A stretch of 64,000 nt of DNA. Source: Diplosphaera chodatii. Taxonomy: Eukaryota > Chlorophyta > Trebouxiophyceae > Prasiolales > Stichococcaceae. Positions 1 through 11,500 of the stretch are shown here, in pieces (positions within the stretch are counted from its first letter, which is position 1; every line of letters starts with the position of its first letter). The position numbers and the translations under genes were made by a program. The notes under the pieces were generated by a model. That model saw nothing but the letters and a program-made list of their open reading frames with translations. It searched no databases and was not told where the DNA came from. The DNA is taken from contig JAALGY010000053.1 in assembly GCA_032358165.1 (NCBI GenBank), positions 186,001-250,000 of the forward strand, read 5' to 3'.

Positions 1-3000
1 GACAGCATCGCCATGTACTCCCCTGACGGCTCCTCGCAAGGCTCGGCCAGCTGCCAGCCGCCGCTGCAGGCTGGATCCCTGTATGATGAGCATGGCGAGT
101 ATCCATCAGTGAGGTACGGCTGCTCCCTGCTTTCCTGCACTCGGGCCAACACATGCAGCATCTGACAAGCTGTCTTCCACATGTCGTATGCCGGCCTATG
201 TCAGGCCATATGCAGCGCTCTGGGATGCTGTTGACTTGGCACACCACAGAAGAGTGATCCTGATGCTTCAACACTGTCATCAGGACCCTCTGACCCTGTG
301 CTGCGCCAGGCCCAGTGCGAGTATGATGCAGGACATGCTGCAGCACATCAGAGGCCGGCTCACGACCAGCCGGCCGCGGCCGCAGCACCACCAGGTGTGC
401 TTTCTGCAACTCACTCTCTGGTGCACAATGCACTCACGCTTCGACGCTTGCATGCCTCGAAGCAACATCAGCTGCATAACACCTCATCACTTCTCACTGT
501 GAACTGGGAGGAATGCTGCGTTTCCGCCGCAGGCCGCCGCAGCAGCAGCCCGCAACATGTGCCTGATTGGGGAGACCACCGGGCGCCTGAAGTGGGTGCA
601 GCCCAGCGGTGCGCTGACAAACATGGTGTCGACAAAACAGCGCTTTGTGTATTATGGCATGCACCTCTGCCATCGTGCTGTTGACTCAGCTGCCTGCTGA
701 GAGCATAGCAGTGGCGCCTTCAAACGCTGCCCAGAGCTGGGTCTCAGAGTGCACCTTTTTCCGCAGTTCAAGGCGGGGTTCACAGATGTGGTGCACTCCT
801 CAGCCCTCAACTCTGAAGTGCAGGCCCAAGGCGACCTGGCGAGGGCGTCGAGAACCAGGAGCAGGGCGTCGTCAGCGTCGGCCGCACGCCCTCTGGGTGA
901 TTCTGTCTCCCCTGGCACCTGGACATGTGACGTGTCCCCTGTCACCGTCAGCCATGTCCCGCTTGAGCACTGCATGCCATTGGTGCGCTTGATGATGGCA
1001 GGCGGCAACAGCCGCTCACGGCATGCACGCCTCGTCCAACTGAGCACCTCTTTCACCTGGGCACAGGGGCGCCTTCATCAAGATCACGCTCCTGGCCGCA
1101 GGCTTCATCATTGGTGAGCATCTCGGTGCCTGACCAGCATCAGCTCACATGATCATGAAAGGACCACAGCGTTGTCAGCAATCTCTGAAGCTGCCACTCT
1201 GATGCCACTTTGCACATTGAGCACAGAAATGACTGGAGAAGGTGTGCATCTGTATGCAGGCCCGTCTGGCGACTCTGTGCGCAAGATCAGTGTGGAGACC
1301 GGCGCCGACATCAAGTCCTGGACGGAGCCGGGCTCGCCCAACTCGCCGCACCGCCCTGCCCGCACCTTCAACCTGGAGGTGAAGCCTTATCACTGGGGTT
1401 TGATGGTATGAAATCTAGGTAATAGAGAGACGCTGATGCCAGCACATGAGGATGAGCCACGCAATGAATGCTGCATCAGTGCTGCGCAGGATTCGTCGGC
1501 AGCTTTTCAGACTCCCATATCAACATCAGATTCATCTTGCACAGCCGGAGCACCTGACCGCCTTCTTGCTGGCGTTCATGCAGGGCACAGAGGGCCAGGT
1601 TGCCTGTGCTTTGTACATCATCTCAGAGGCCGTGGAGCGGTACAAGGCGCTGTGCGAGGGCGCCTTTGCGGGTGAGCTGCAGGGACACTGCACCTCACCC
1701 TGCATCAGTGCAATTTTGGGTACCTCTGTTGAAGCGCCTCTCCCTGTGGCGAGACGCCTGAAGCTAGTGTACCTCCTGCTGTAAGCAGGCAGCTGTTGCA
1801 GCATCACAGTGTGGGTCCGATGAGCAGCCCAGGCGGAGGGCAACCGTGCCTGGGTGCTCGGCGCTGCAGGGCAGGTGGTGGCGCGCACGCAGCATGTGGC
1901 CGGCGTGGACTTCTCCTACCAGCCGCCGCCCCGCCACCTGGTGCCCTATGCTGCAGCCCTCAAAGCGCCGCCGCACGCCAACATGCGGTGTGCTGCTGAC
2001 CGGCAAAGCCCTAATTTAAGCGCACTTGGTGTGCGTGTTATGGTGCCATATCAAAGTATGGTGCCTGATATTGGGCGATTGAAGAACATGCTGGACAAGA
2101 GTGGTGTGCTGCATTCTGCTTGCCGACAGGGAGGGCGTGCGCCAGTACGTGTACGAGAGCGGGAGCGCTGCATACGCGTCCGCTGCAGAGGTCGCGGCTG
2201 CCATGCGCACGCTGGCAACCTTGGGCACCAGCGACGGCCCAGAAGATCAGGTCTGGATGCAGCTGCACCCCGCCTGCCTGATGCACTACTAAGCATGCAT
2301 CTCCTATGCCTGACACCTTGTGGATGGCGGCCTGTGCGTGATCCAGTTGGGAGTTATCCTGCAGGAGCGCAACACCCCGGCCAACATCGGCAGCCTGACG
2401 CTGCAGCAGCTGGCGGCGGCGCTGGGCAGCGTGCCCAGCCCCTCCCCATCCGCTGGTGCCCCGCCCCCCAGCCGCCCACACCAGGCGCCGCCCAACACGC
2501 TGCAGGAGCTCCAGGGCCGGGGTGAGGCTTCACTTGTGTAAGCTGCAGGCGCAAGCTGCTTTCGCAATCTGGACAGCATCGTTGCCCTGCGGAGCTCACG
2601 ATGCTGACTTCACAGCGTCCACAATTTCGTCGTGCGCCTTGGCAAGATCATGGACTCATGCCGATCTTGCACGTCGTGTGCGAGCTGCAGGCAGCGCTTC
2701 AGCTCGCAGCCACCGTCGCATGCCATCTTTCAGCTTCCAGGGCAACAACTTCCAACCGCAGATTGAACACCAGCACTCACAGGCGTGCTGTTTTCTGGCC
2801 TTCTCAGCAGAACACAGGCGCTTGCCGTTATGCAATCTGTGGCTGCTGTTGAACCCATTAGTTGCAGGCATGGGCATGACCCTCTGCCGACATATTCACA
2901 TCCGCAGGGTCGCCGTATGCCAACTTTCGATGGCCTGCTGCCCGATCAGGCAAATGGCGCGGGCAGTGAAGGCTTCGATGGCCCCGCGCCTCGCCTGCTG

Positions 3001-5086
3001 AGCCTCAGCGGACCGTCCCTCCCGGGAGCAGCCACCCCATGCAACAGCCGCATGGGCACGCCCGCACCCAGGGCCGCCATTGGGGGCGCATCATACCCTG
3101 ACACCGCTCCTACCCAGCAGTATGGTGAGTCGCCAACTGACGGCCCACCGTGAGCTTGCTTGCTGGACACATGCTCGAAGTGCGACTGCACCAGCGTTGT
3201 TGGTACCGCAGGCGGGCAGGCCTGCCAGCGGCCGCCGCAGCAACTTGCGTCGCTGCAGCACCTGCCGCAGCATGTCCAGCAGCAGTTCTTCGCAGCTGGA
3301 CCTCCCACGTCCAAGGTGTGCATCCCAAGGCCACTCGACTGGGCGTCTCTGGCTGATTGTGTGAAGTAGTGACTTCTGATGCATCACTCATCCGCCACAG
3401 CAGCTGGGTTGTGACTGCTGGCCACCTCGTGTTGACATCCTCAATCTCAACGCAGGCGGAAGATGACCACCAGACGCCAGGGTTCTGGCCCCCAGGCGTC
3501 AGCACGCCAGGGTTCAGCACGCCAGGCGGCCCGCTGTCCTGGCCGCGCTCCGGCACCATCACACCCCAGGTGCGCTTCTAGTTTGCGGGGCTGCCACCCT
3601 GCTGTATGACTCGCCCGCGACTGGTGTGAAGCAGCACTGCCGAGTGCGGGGTGTACAGGGTGTGCTAAGCTGTGTTGTGCGTGTGCGTCGTTTCTTGCTT
3701 TCGGCCAGGGTGTCCACTGCCTTCACCTGTTGTCCAGGCGGGAAGTGGCGCTCTGACACCGCTGGATCCGAGCCGCGCCAGCAGCCCCCGGAGCAGGTCC
3801 AACGGCGACGGCGTGTCTCTGTACGCCGCCGCGACCGCAGCCGCCGCCGTAACCGACCCTGCGCTTGTCGGCACAGGTCAGTCCCTTGGCTTTTGTACCC
3901 TCCAGCTTGCCGGCTCAGATCGGCACACCCAACCAGCAGCAGTGCCAGCAACCTGGTTTGGCGTCGATGCAAGCAGCCTGCATCTCTCTGAGCCCTATGC
4001 TTATGACTGCATGGTGTGCTGATGTGCAGGTGTGTGGCTGCCGCCAATGGCCCAGGACAACCCGCCACATTGCCGCTCATCCGGCGCAAGTGCTGCCACG
4101 ACGACCGAGCTGTCCAAGGTGCAGGTGCCCTCTGGGTGTGGCAGGATGAGACAGGCCTGAGGCAGCTCAGGCAGTTGCACATTCTAACCTCCTAGCATGG
4201 CTTGAAGCGGAGCACATAGGCATGCATATGCTGCTTGTGCATGAAGCGGTGGCGGCCACACTCACACATGCCAGCTGGACTGCAGACCGCCGCCAGAGCT
4301 GCCAGCCCGCAGACGCCCGACCGCCCAGTGGCCGCCCGCGGCCCCGGCAGCCGGCTGCAGCCCACCAGCCCGCCGTTCTGCCCCCTGCAGGTACGTAGAT
4401 CTGCAGGCAGACAGGTCCAAAACACCCTTATACCCCCTTGTAATAGCATGCATTTGCCTGGCGTGCCCAGCCAGAGGTTTGCGTTGTCTGCCGCTGCATC
4501 AAAACGCCAACCTGCGATGCGAGGACATAAGCGCGACAGGTGTGCTGTCTACAGGTGCCAGCCCTGCGTTCTAGCATGCTGCCGCCACTGGGGTCAGCAA
4601 CCACCGGCCCTACGACGCCGTCGTCTTTTGCCATCTCGCCCATCATCAGCCCCTCGCTCGAAGAACTGCAGGTGCGTCACGACAGCAGAAGGCACAACAC
4701 CTCCTTCTGGCATGACTTCAAAATCAAGCGGCACAGTGGTGAATCAGCACGCTGTTGACCTGCACTGCTGTCAGCTGAGGCTTGCCTGACACCCCACTGA
4801 TTACACTTCTGACGGGTGTTTCCCTTGCACTATGACGCAGGAGGCAGCAGAGCGCGCATTCAATGACAACACGGTGCAGCCCTTCTCTGCGGCAGAGCTG
4901 GCAGCCACTGGCTACGTTGACGTGCCAGAAGCCGAGCGCTTTACTTTTGGTACGCATCTGGTAGTGTTGGCCCTGCAGAACATGGTCTTGTACCTACCCT
5001 GTACTGAGTTGCCCTGTGCAGATGGTGAGCAGTCTCCACGTTCCCGCAGATGCGTCTTCCACCGCGCCGTGGATCCAGTGCTGTGA
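1..5086 (+). CDS. KH-domain RNA-binding protein (5' end missing)
   Basis: Twenty exons give one open frame of at least 751 residues: 1-113, 310-394, 533-674, 824-896, 1067-1113, 1260-1378, 1584-1671, 1828-1987, 2130-2250, 2365-2521, 2691-2782, 2908-3124, 3212-3315, 3456-3569, 3738-3876, 4030-4118, 4286-4390, 4555-4671, 4841-4949, 5022-5086. The start lies upstream of the window. A single KH domain spans exons 5-7: AFIKITLLAAGFIIG runs into the GPSG loop and SVRKIS, then a final helix at GQVACALYIISEAVERY. KH domains bind single-stranded RNA or DNA, so a post-transcriptional role is likely. The C-terminal half is Pro/Ser/Gln-rich and probably disordered, with repeated STPGF-like motifs. Exon 11 would leave through a weak GC donor at 2783, so that join is uncertain. 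The exact family (MEX3-like, BICC-like or other) is not recognised. Confidence 0.75.
1067..1671 (+). other. KH domain of the preceding gene, split over three exons
   Basis: The domain is assembled from exons 1067-1113, 1260-1378 and 1584-1671 with matching phases. The GXXG loop is GPSG and straddles the first intron (it is built from the end of one exon and GCCCGTCTGG of the next). The hydrophobic pattern before and after the loop is that of a type I KH fold. Confidence 0.8.
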
Positions 5087-5228
5087 TCACCCCATACTGG
5101 TGATCACTGGGCCTGCATCATGCGTGGCCAGGGCTTGTGCAGGCAGACTGGCTGTTGCTATGCTGCTGAGCATGGCAGGTCCTGATTGAACTGACATGCT
5201 ATGACTGTGCACTCTGTTGCCATGCAGA

Positions 5229-5866
5229 ATGCCCGCCAATCTCATGAAACTGATCTGGGGCACCACCACCCCAGCAGCTGAGGCAGGCAGCAGAACTTCA
5301 GGAAGCACGAAGAGCACCCCTGCAAAGCTACGGTACTCCTGCCCGCGATAACCATCATATGTGAACAGAGAAGTAAATTTCGAAGAGCAAGAGTGCAGCG
5401 CCACAGGAGGCAGCCCCGCGATTGCTATTGGTGCTGGGACGGTAGCACGGAGTCAAGCACACAGCAGCAGGTGGAGAAGTGGGGCTTCATGATGGCACTG
5501 CTACTCACTGCAAGGCACTTGGCAGCTGCGGCGGCATGAGGCACGTGCTGAGACTGCCTGCAGATGCCGCCCAACCCCGCATACTCGTGTAGCGGCTCCT
5601 CAGCCTGGAGGGGCCCGGTATTGCGCATAGACAGCTGACTGATTGCCAAGGTTTTGTGCTGGCATTGCACATTGCGCTGCAGGGGCACCTGCCTGCCATT
5701 GCTCTTCATGGGTGTTGTCATGAGCATGAACACACAGGCGCGTGCTGTCAAGCAGAGCAAGGGAGCAGCAGATAGAAGCAGGGAGCAGCAGAAAGAAGAA
5801 AATGGTGGATATAGGGCTTTAATAGGTATTGATCAGGCAAGGGCCTTTGCTAGGGTGCACAATTGA
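5229..5866 (+). other. Possible small gene or 3' extension; unresolved
   Basis: After the stop of the KH gene several + strand pieces look coding: an open piece from ATG at 5229 (MPANLMKLIWGTTTP), a hydrophobic piece near 5471-5520 (KWGFMMALLLTAR), a piece after a CAG at 5560 (MPPNPAYSCSGSSAWRG), and a final piece from about 5681 to a stop at 5866. I could not join them with consistent splice phases. The KH gene could also continue here by skipping its last exon. No family is recognised. Treat as a candidate locus only. Confidence 0.25.
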
Positions 5867-6893
5867 TAGGTGATACCCCGATTCACTGGATGGGATCAGT
5901 GCTGATGGTTTGCGGGGTCAACTGATGGTAGGCGGCAGCCGGCTGCCCTCGACTTTGATTTGACGGAGATGGCCGATGGCAGGCAGGGGACATCGTAATG
6001 ACATCAACATCATCGTTTGAGATGTCATATAGGGCTAGCAAACGCGTGGTAGATCGTGCGGCAGGTCAGGGCAGACGCAGGTAGCTGGATGGTTTCAAGC
6101 TCACGGCGGGGCGGCTACTGGCAGTAGCTTAGGAAAGGGATTGAACGAAGCTCAGGTTGCAGCGCCGACAACCGCAGCCGATGCTGCAACATGCATTGGT
6201 GTTGTCGACGATGACTGTGGTTGTACTTGGCTGTGATGTCAGACGAGCTTCATGTACAGCACCTGCAACACCCGCCCGCCAGTGTCAGGCGGCCAGCAGT
6301 GGCAGGCGGCCAGCTGAGAAGCCGGAAGGTCAGATGCATGCCTAATACATTGCCTTGCTCGCTGGCGCACGCTTTGCGACAGCTGTCGCACGTTCAACGT
6401 GATTGGTCAATCCCCCAGCCAAGCAATCGGACGGGGGGCCCGCGGCGAAGTCCAAGGCCGGTGCACACGAGTGCTGAATCACCGACTTTCATGATCCGCA
6501 CGGTAGTTTGCTGCCTGTGTGCAGCACTGTGGGACACATAAGCACAGCTTGCAGTATTTGAAGGAGGATGGCTTGTACCCACGCCCGTTCTGAGTCATGG
6601 CATTGCCATGAGACAGCCGCGGCGCTGCAATGCCGCCAGCCATCTGCTGTGCGTTTTTGAAGATATCAGCAGGAGATCACGCACGATGTTGGCAGGGACC
6701 TCTACTCTGCCCAGGTGCGCATACCCCTCGAAAATCTTTACATCTGCAGCGAGGCCTCACCTGATCATGCGGCGCGCAGCCCCGGTTTAGTCACTGCGCA
6801 TGGCGCCGGACGCTCTCAGCAGCACACACGTGCTGGAACGTGCGCGCGCCGGACCAGCATAACTCTTGACTTCGAAGCTTTGCATGGCACGCA
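5867..6893. other. Spacer without a supported gene
   Basis: About 1 kb with only short open frames on both strands and no convincing exon chain. One piece near 6672-6789 (EITHDVGRDLYSAQ) has protein-like composition but no partner exon that I can join. Confidence 0.4.
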
Positions 6894-7406
6894 GTGGCAG
6901 AAACGGCAGCTCCACCCACATGGTCTGATATGCCTCGCCTCCCAGCCAGAGCAGCATGGGCGGCAGGAGGAGCCCCGCCAAGGGATCTGACAGCGGCACA
7001 GCTTTCCCATGCGGCGAGTGCAGCAGCAAACGATTTCGCGGCAGCGGGTGCTGATCCCGTGCATGTAGCTGCGGTGTCGCCGACAGCAGCCTTGAGCGCA
7101 ACCAACGCCACAGCAGGCGGAGCGGCGGCAGGCGCTCTTGCTAGCAGCAGGCGCCAACGCTGTGCCGATGCCCGAGGCAGACGCCTTGCCAGCTCGACCG
7201 TCAGGCGCCACGCCCACAACATGTCGCTCTCAGTACCTAACACACGCCACGGCACTGCATACGCTCCTGCTTTTAACCTGAACTATCTCGAAAGCATGTT
7301 ATCGTCGATGCACCGATCACAGTCAGCGCACGGCCCATCAGATGACAAGGGTGCGAGGGAAGGGAAGGAGCAACACAGGCTGGCCTCAGTTGAGCCTCTT
7401 ACGTGA
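6894..7406 (+). CDS. Hypothetical single-exon frame, weakly supported
   Basis: An open frame of 170 codons rich in Ala, ending NLNYLESMLSSMHRSQSAH and a Lys/Glu tail. There is no recognisable domain. A rival Ala-rich frame of 154 codons runs on the minus strand at 6791-7255, and in GC-rich DNA both can arise by chance. A frame at 7410-7748 (PKPIPLLDALPHIESDPPKY) may be a further exon, but the splice phases I tried do not join it cleanly. Expression data would be needed to decide strand and boundaries. Confidence 0.25.
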   Translation: MAETAAPPTWSDMPRLPARAAWAAGGAPPRDLTAAQLSHAASAAANDFAAAGADPVHVAAVSPTAALSATNATAGGAAAGALASSRRQRCADARGRRLASSTVRRHAHNMSLSVPNTRHGTAYAPAFNLNYLESMLSSMHRSQSAHGPSDDKGAREGKEQHRLASVEPLT

Positions 7407-7807
7407 TGATTGCTGCATTGCCAACTCGCTGCTAACTCGCTGCTTTTGCAGCGAGATGGACGGTTAGATGGAAGCACATCATCTCGAATACACGACCACC
7501 ATACGAGCTCAGCTCAATTCACTCCGGACATCTTCCCCAAACCAATCCCCCTGTTAGATGCGCTGCCGCACATCGAGTCCGACCCCCCAAAATATCTTAT
7601 GTATGGCCCTGAACGACTCTCACTCATGTGGCGACTGTCTGCAGCCTCCTGGAGAGCACCCATCAGCCAGTTCGACTGCAAGGATTGCGCCGGGGTGTCT
7701 GGCCCCATGTTCAGCTGCCCACACGCCTTGTTCTGCGGTGAAGGGTAGCAGTCACAGCTGCGCCTGACCAAAATGCCCTTGCGAGCGGCGCACAGCCTGA
7801 GGGGGGC

Positions 7808-8501
7808 TCAGCCGCGGCGGGCCATGATGGCCTGGATGGCACCCCGCAGCGCCCTGTTGGGCGTCAGCGCCTTGTCCGTCAACGCCAGCCCTGGGGCAAA
7901 ACCACCCGCACATGGGTCAGGCGCTTGGCCCCAGCGGTGCTCAGCAGCCACAGAATGCACATGCAACCCACGACGCGCACGCCTCGCATACCCATGCAAC
8001 ACTCGTGCCACGATGAAGGCTGCACACTGTTGCGCCCAGAGCCACAGCGGGCAAGGCAGACCGGATCGGGCAAGTGAACAGCTGTGCTGCATGTACGTCA
8101 ACAGGCACCTGTCATTGGCGAGGTGTCGCTCCTCGCCATCCACTCCTCAATGGCCGTCCGCTCTGCAGCAGCACCAAGCAGTTGGGCGTAAGCAGTTGTT
8201 CGTCTGGACAGGTTGATGGCAGTACTCTATGGCCATTATTCCAAATGCATGCGCACTGTTGGTGCATGTGCATACCATATGTATATCCATCGCTGCAGAC
8301 CACCTGGAAAGGAGAGTGGGTCAGCCTCAGTGCCAGTCAGGAAACACAGCTCGGTCACCATCCTGGCAATCGACCACAGTCTTTTATAGCACGTTTGACA
8401 TGGCTGTGGCAGCCGTATGATCCGAAAACCCTGAACAGGTTTCGGGCCTACCGGCTCCTGCATGACGTCCAGGGTCAGCGGGCACTCGAAGTTGTTGGCC
8501 A
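7808..8501 (-). other. U-box domain, four exons
   Basis: Built from the end of 8769-8452 plus 8303-8276, 8162-8109 and 7890-7808. It has the plant-type U-box signature: CPLT, then EPVVCSDGYTYER, the helix AIEEW, and SPMTGLALTDKALTPN. The protein stops 12 residues after LTPNRAL, so the domain is at the extreme C-terminus. A 28-nt internal exon is unusually short but phase-perfect. Confidence 0.9.
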
Positions 8502-11500
8502 CGTCCTCGCCCAGCAGCGCCGTCGGCGCGTCGATGGGCAGCTGCGCCGGCTTCGCTGGCGGCGCTGCCTGCTCAGGCGGCGCTGCTGCCTGCTGCTGCT
8601 GCTGCGGCTGCGGCCGCTGCGCCACTGCTGGCGGCGCCGCCGCCCGCGACGGCTGCTGCTGCGGGTGCAGTGGCGGGGGCGGCGGCGGCGGCTGTGGCTG
8701 TAACCCCGCCGGGCTGTGTGCTGCCAGCCAGGCCACGCGGTCCAGGTGCTTCCTGCTGCTGTTGTGCACCTGCACGATGATGGAGATTGCTCTGGACACG
8801 ATGATGGATTGACAACCCTAAATGGCTAAAGGCATCGCCCAAGTGGCTCGCCTGCTGTTTCCACCCCCTCGCTTGCAGGGGGACGTCGCAGACAGCCGTT
8901 GTTGCACCACCACAAGTACGTAAGGACCCCACGCAGTGCAGGGTCAGCCCCGCTGCGAGCTGTGCATAGGGAGCCGTGCACAGGGCCGGACACGCGGGTG
9001 GCCGCACCTGGACGTGGGCCGGCGAGGGGCACTTGACGCCGCACGCGACGCAGGCGAAGGCGCCCATCGCCTTGCACATGAAGCTGTGCTCGGGGCCCTG
9101 CAACACAACATACGGCACAGCCTTCGGCTCGTGAGATCCCAGCTTTACCGTGTACCCTGGGTGCTGTTTCAACTTGCTGTGACCTGGACGATCTGCTGTG
9201 GGGCTTCACGGCGGCCCAACGAGCTGCCGTTGTGTGGACTTGCGAGGTGCTTTGTGGGCATGTTTGCATGCGCTTGCCCACCCTGAGGTGCTGCACATAC
9301 ATGCCTACCCTGACATACATGCCCACCCTGAAGTGCAGGACCGCCGCGGCGGGTTGCCCAGACCAGCCGCAGATGCGGCACTGCACCACGCCGCCTGGTG
9401 CTGTGACGCCCCCGACTGCCCCGGGCGCCCTGCCGCCTGCCGCCGCTGGTGCGCCGGCCGCTGCGCGGGGCCTCGCAGCCGCCGCCTTCTGCTTCCTGCC
9501 GGCTGCCTCCCAACCGCCGCCGCCGCCATCGTCGGCGCCGGCGACAGGCAGCTGAGGTGCTGCAGGTGCGGTGCTGGCGGCGCCGCCGAGCAGCACTGCC
9601 ACGTCCTGCAACGAGTCGTCACTGCCTGAGGACTGCGCTGACTCCGCTGCATCCTGTGCGCCTTCCCGCTCAGCATCCGACGCACCGTCGCCCAGCAGCT
9701 CGAACACGTTCCTGGGACCGGCCGCCGCTGACCTGGCGGCGGCACGCTTCGGCTCGCGCCAGCGCCTGGTGCTGAATGCTGCACGTGCCGCCTGCACATC
9801 ACGCGGAGCAGATCCTGTCAGAAGATTGGTGCCATGGGGCAGAGAGCTTGGCGGCCCGAGGCCAGCATGGCATGCAACCGTGTACAGAAATGGTGGATCA
9901 ACAGTTGACACATTAGGTGCGCAGCAACCACGATTGGATGGTGCGGCACATGCGTGTTCCTGGCGGACGGCAGCCTTGACGACCTGCAATGCACGCCACT
10001 TTCGTTTGAAAAGGCACGGAGGTATGAAACGTGTACCTGGGCCAAGCCGTGCCGGGGCTGCTGTCGCTGCGGCTGCCTGGCTGCTGGCGGCTGCGCCGCC
10101 GCCTGCTGCTCTGGCGCGACGAGCTGCAGCGGCGGCGGCGACGGCGACGAGGGCGGCTGGCTGCCGCCCATCCAGGCGAATGGGTCCTCCTCGAAGGCAT
10201 CCTCCGCTGCCTCAGCTGGATGAGCCCCCTGGCGGTGCAAAATGGAACATCTCGCGACCAGCTCAGGTGACAGGAGGGGCAATAGCTGCATGACTAGGTT
10301 ACACTGGGTGCGGATCCGTCGCAGGCTGCCGGACCGTTCCAGAGGCATGCAGGCAGCATAGGCCCGAGCTGAGATGCTCACCGCACTGTGTGCGACAGGT
10401 GCCAGCAGGTCCGCTTCCAGCGCATCTGCATCTGCTGGCTCCTCGTCTGCGGTTGCGGCTGCCGCCACAGCATCCTGCGCGGGTTCTGCCGCTGCTGCTG
10501 TGGCTGCGGCAGTGGCGGAGGCCTCTGCCAATGGCGGCGACGCTGATGCACTGATGCTGGGCTGACCCTCTGACTCTGCTTCCGTCCCGCTTCCTGCTGC
10601 CGTCTTGCTTGCTTGCGAGGACTCCACGGCTGGGGGCTGGCTGCCGTTGGCTGCTGCAACCGACGTTCGCTGGGCCTTCTGCCGGGCACGCTTGCGCCTG
10701 GCTTTGCCCGCCGCTGATGCTGCGTTGCCAGCTGCTTCCTGCGAGTAGTTGGCGCCACATTAATCAGTGTGTGGGCCAGGTGAACTGAGCTCGATACCTG
10801 CCAGCTAGCCAGGTCACGAAGGTAACTAGAAAGGGTTGACCGGACAACATGCATGCGGAGTGCAACACAGTATCGACGGCAGCAGTGCTGACGAAGACAG
10901 GCGGGCCAGCAAGCGCCACACAAGAGCCCAATCACTTTACCTGCGGAGGCTGCGCAGCCGCTGCTAGTTGTGAGATGAACGCCGGCGGCCCAGCAGCCTG
11001 CGCCTTACCGCCAGCGCCGCCGCCGCTGCCGCTGACATTGCTGTCTCCCACATTGCCGCTGCCGCTGCCGCTGACTGCCTGCTGCCTTGCAAAGGCGGCC
11101 AAGCCCGTTTCCAACCCAGCTGGCGGGGCCTGAAGCGGTCCAGGGCCGCCTGCCTCACGGCCGGCAGGGGCTGCGCCAGCACGGCCACCCCCTGCAGCAG
11201 CAGCAGCCGCTGGCGCTGGCGCTGCGGCACGGGGCTTTGGGTTTACGGGCTTCTTCACGCCGAGCGCCGCGCCGAATGAAAAGGCGCTCTTGCCGCCGCC
11301 CTGGGCACTACTGGCGCCGGCTGCTTTGCCGCTTGTGCTGGGTTTGCTGCTCTTGCTGGGCGACTTGGCACTCGCGCCGCTGGCAGGCCGCGTGCCGCCA
11401 AAAATGTCTGCGTCCCTGAAGACGGGGCGGCCCAGGGTTTCTTCGGTCATCTCCCTGTCGCGTTCCGCTTCGGCTGCGCTGACGGGGTAGTTGTGGGCTA

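Noticed and set aside
5087..5404. Minus-strand frame beginning MALHSCSSKFTSLF
   Set aside because: Plus-strand pieces in the same span look more protein-like, and no splice partner or domain supports the minus frame.
9241..9330. Short repeats (TGCCCACCCTGA, CATACATGCC) resembling an array
   Set aside because: They are only a few degenerate copies within an intron of the U-box gene, not a CRISPR or satellite array.
8826..9989. Minus-strand frame of 387 codons read as a single-exon gene
   Set aside because: Only 9791-9327 has coding character. The rest is intron, as splice phases to the flanking zinc-finger exons show.
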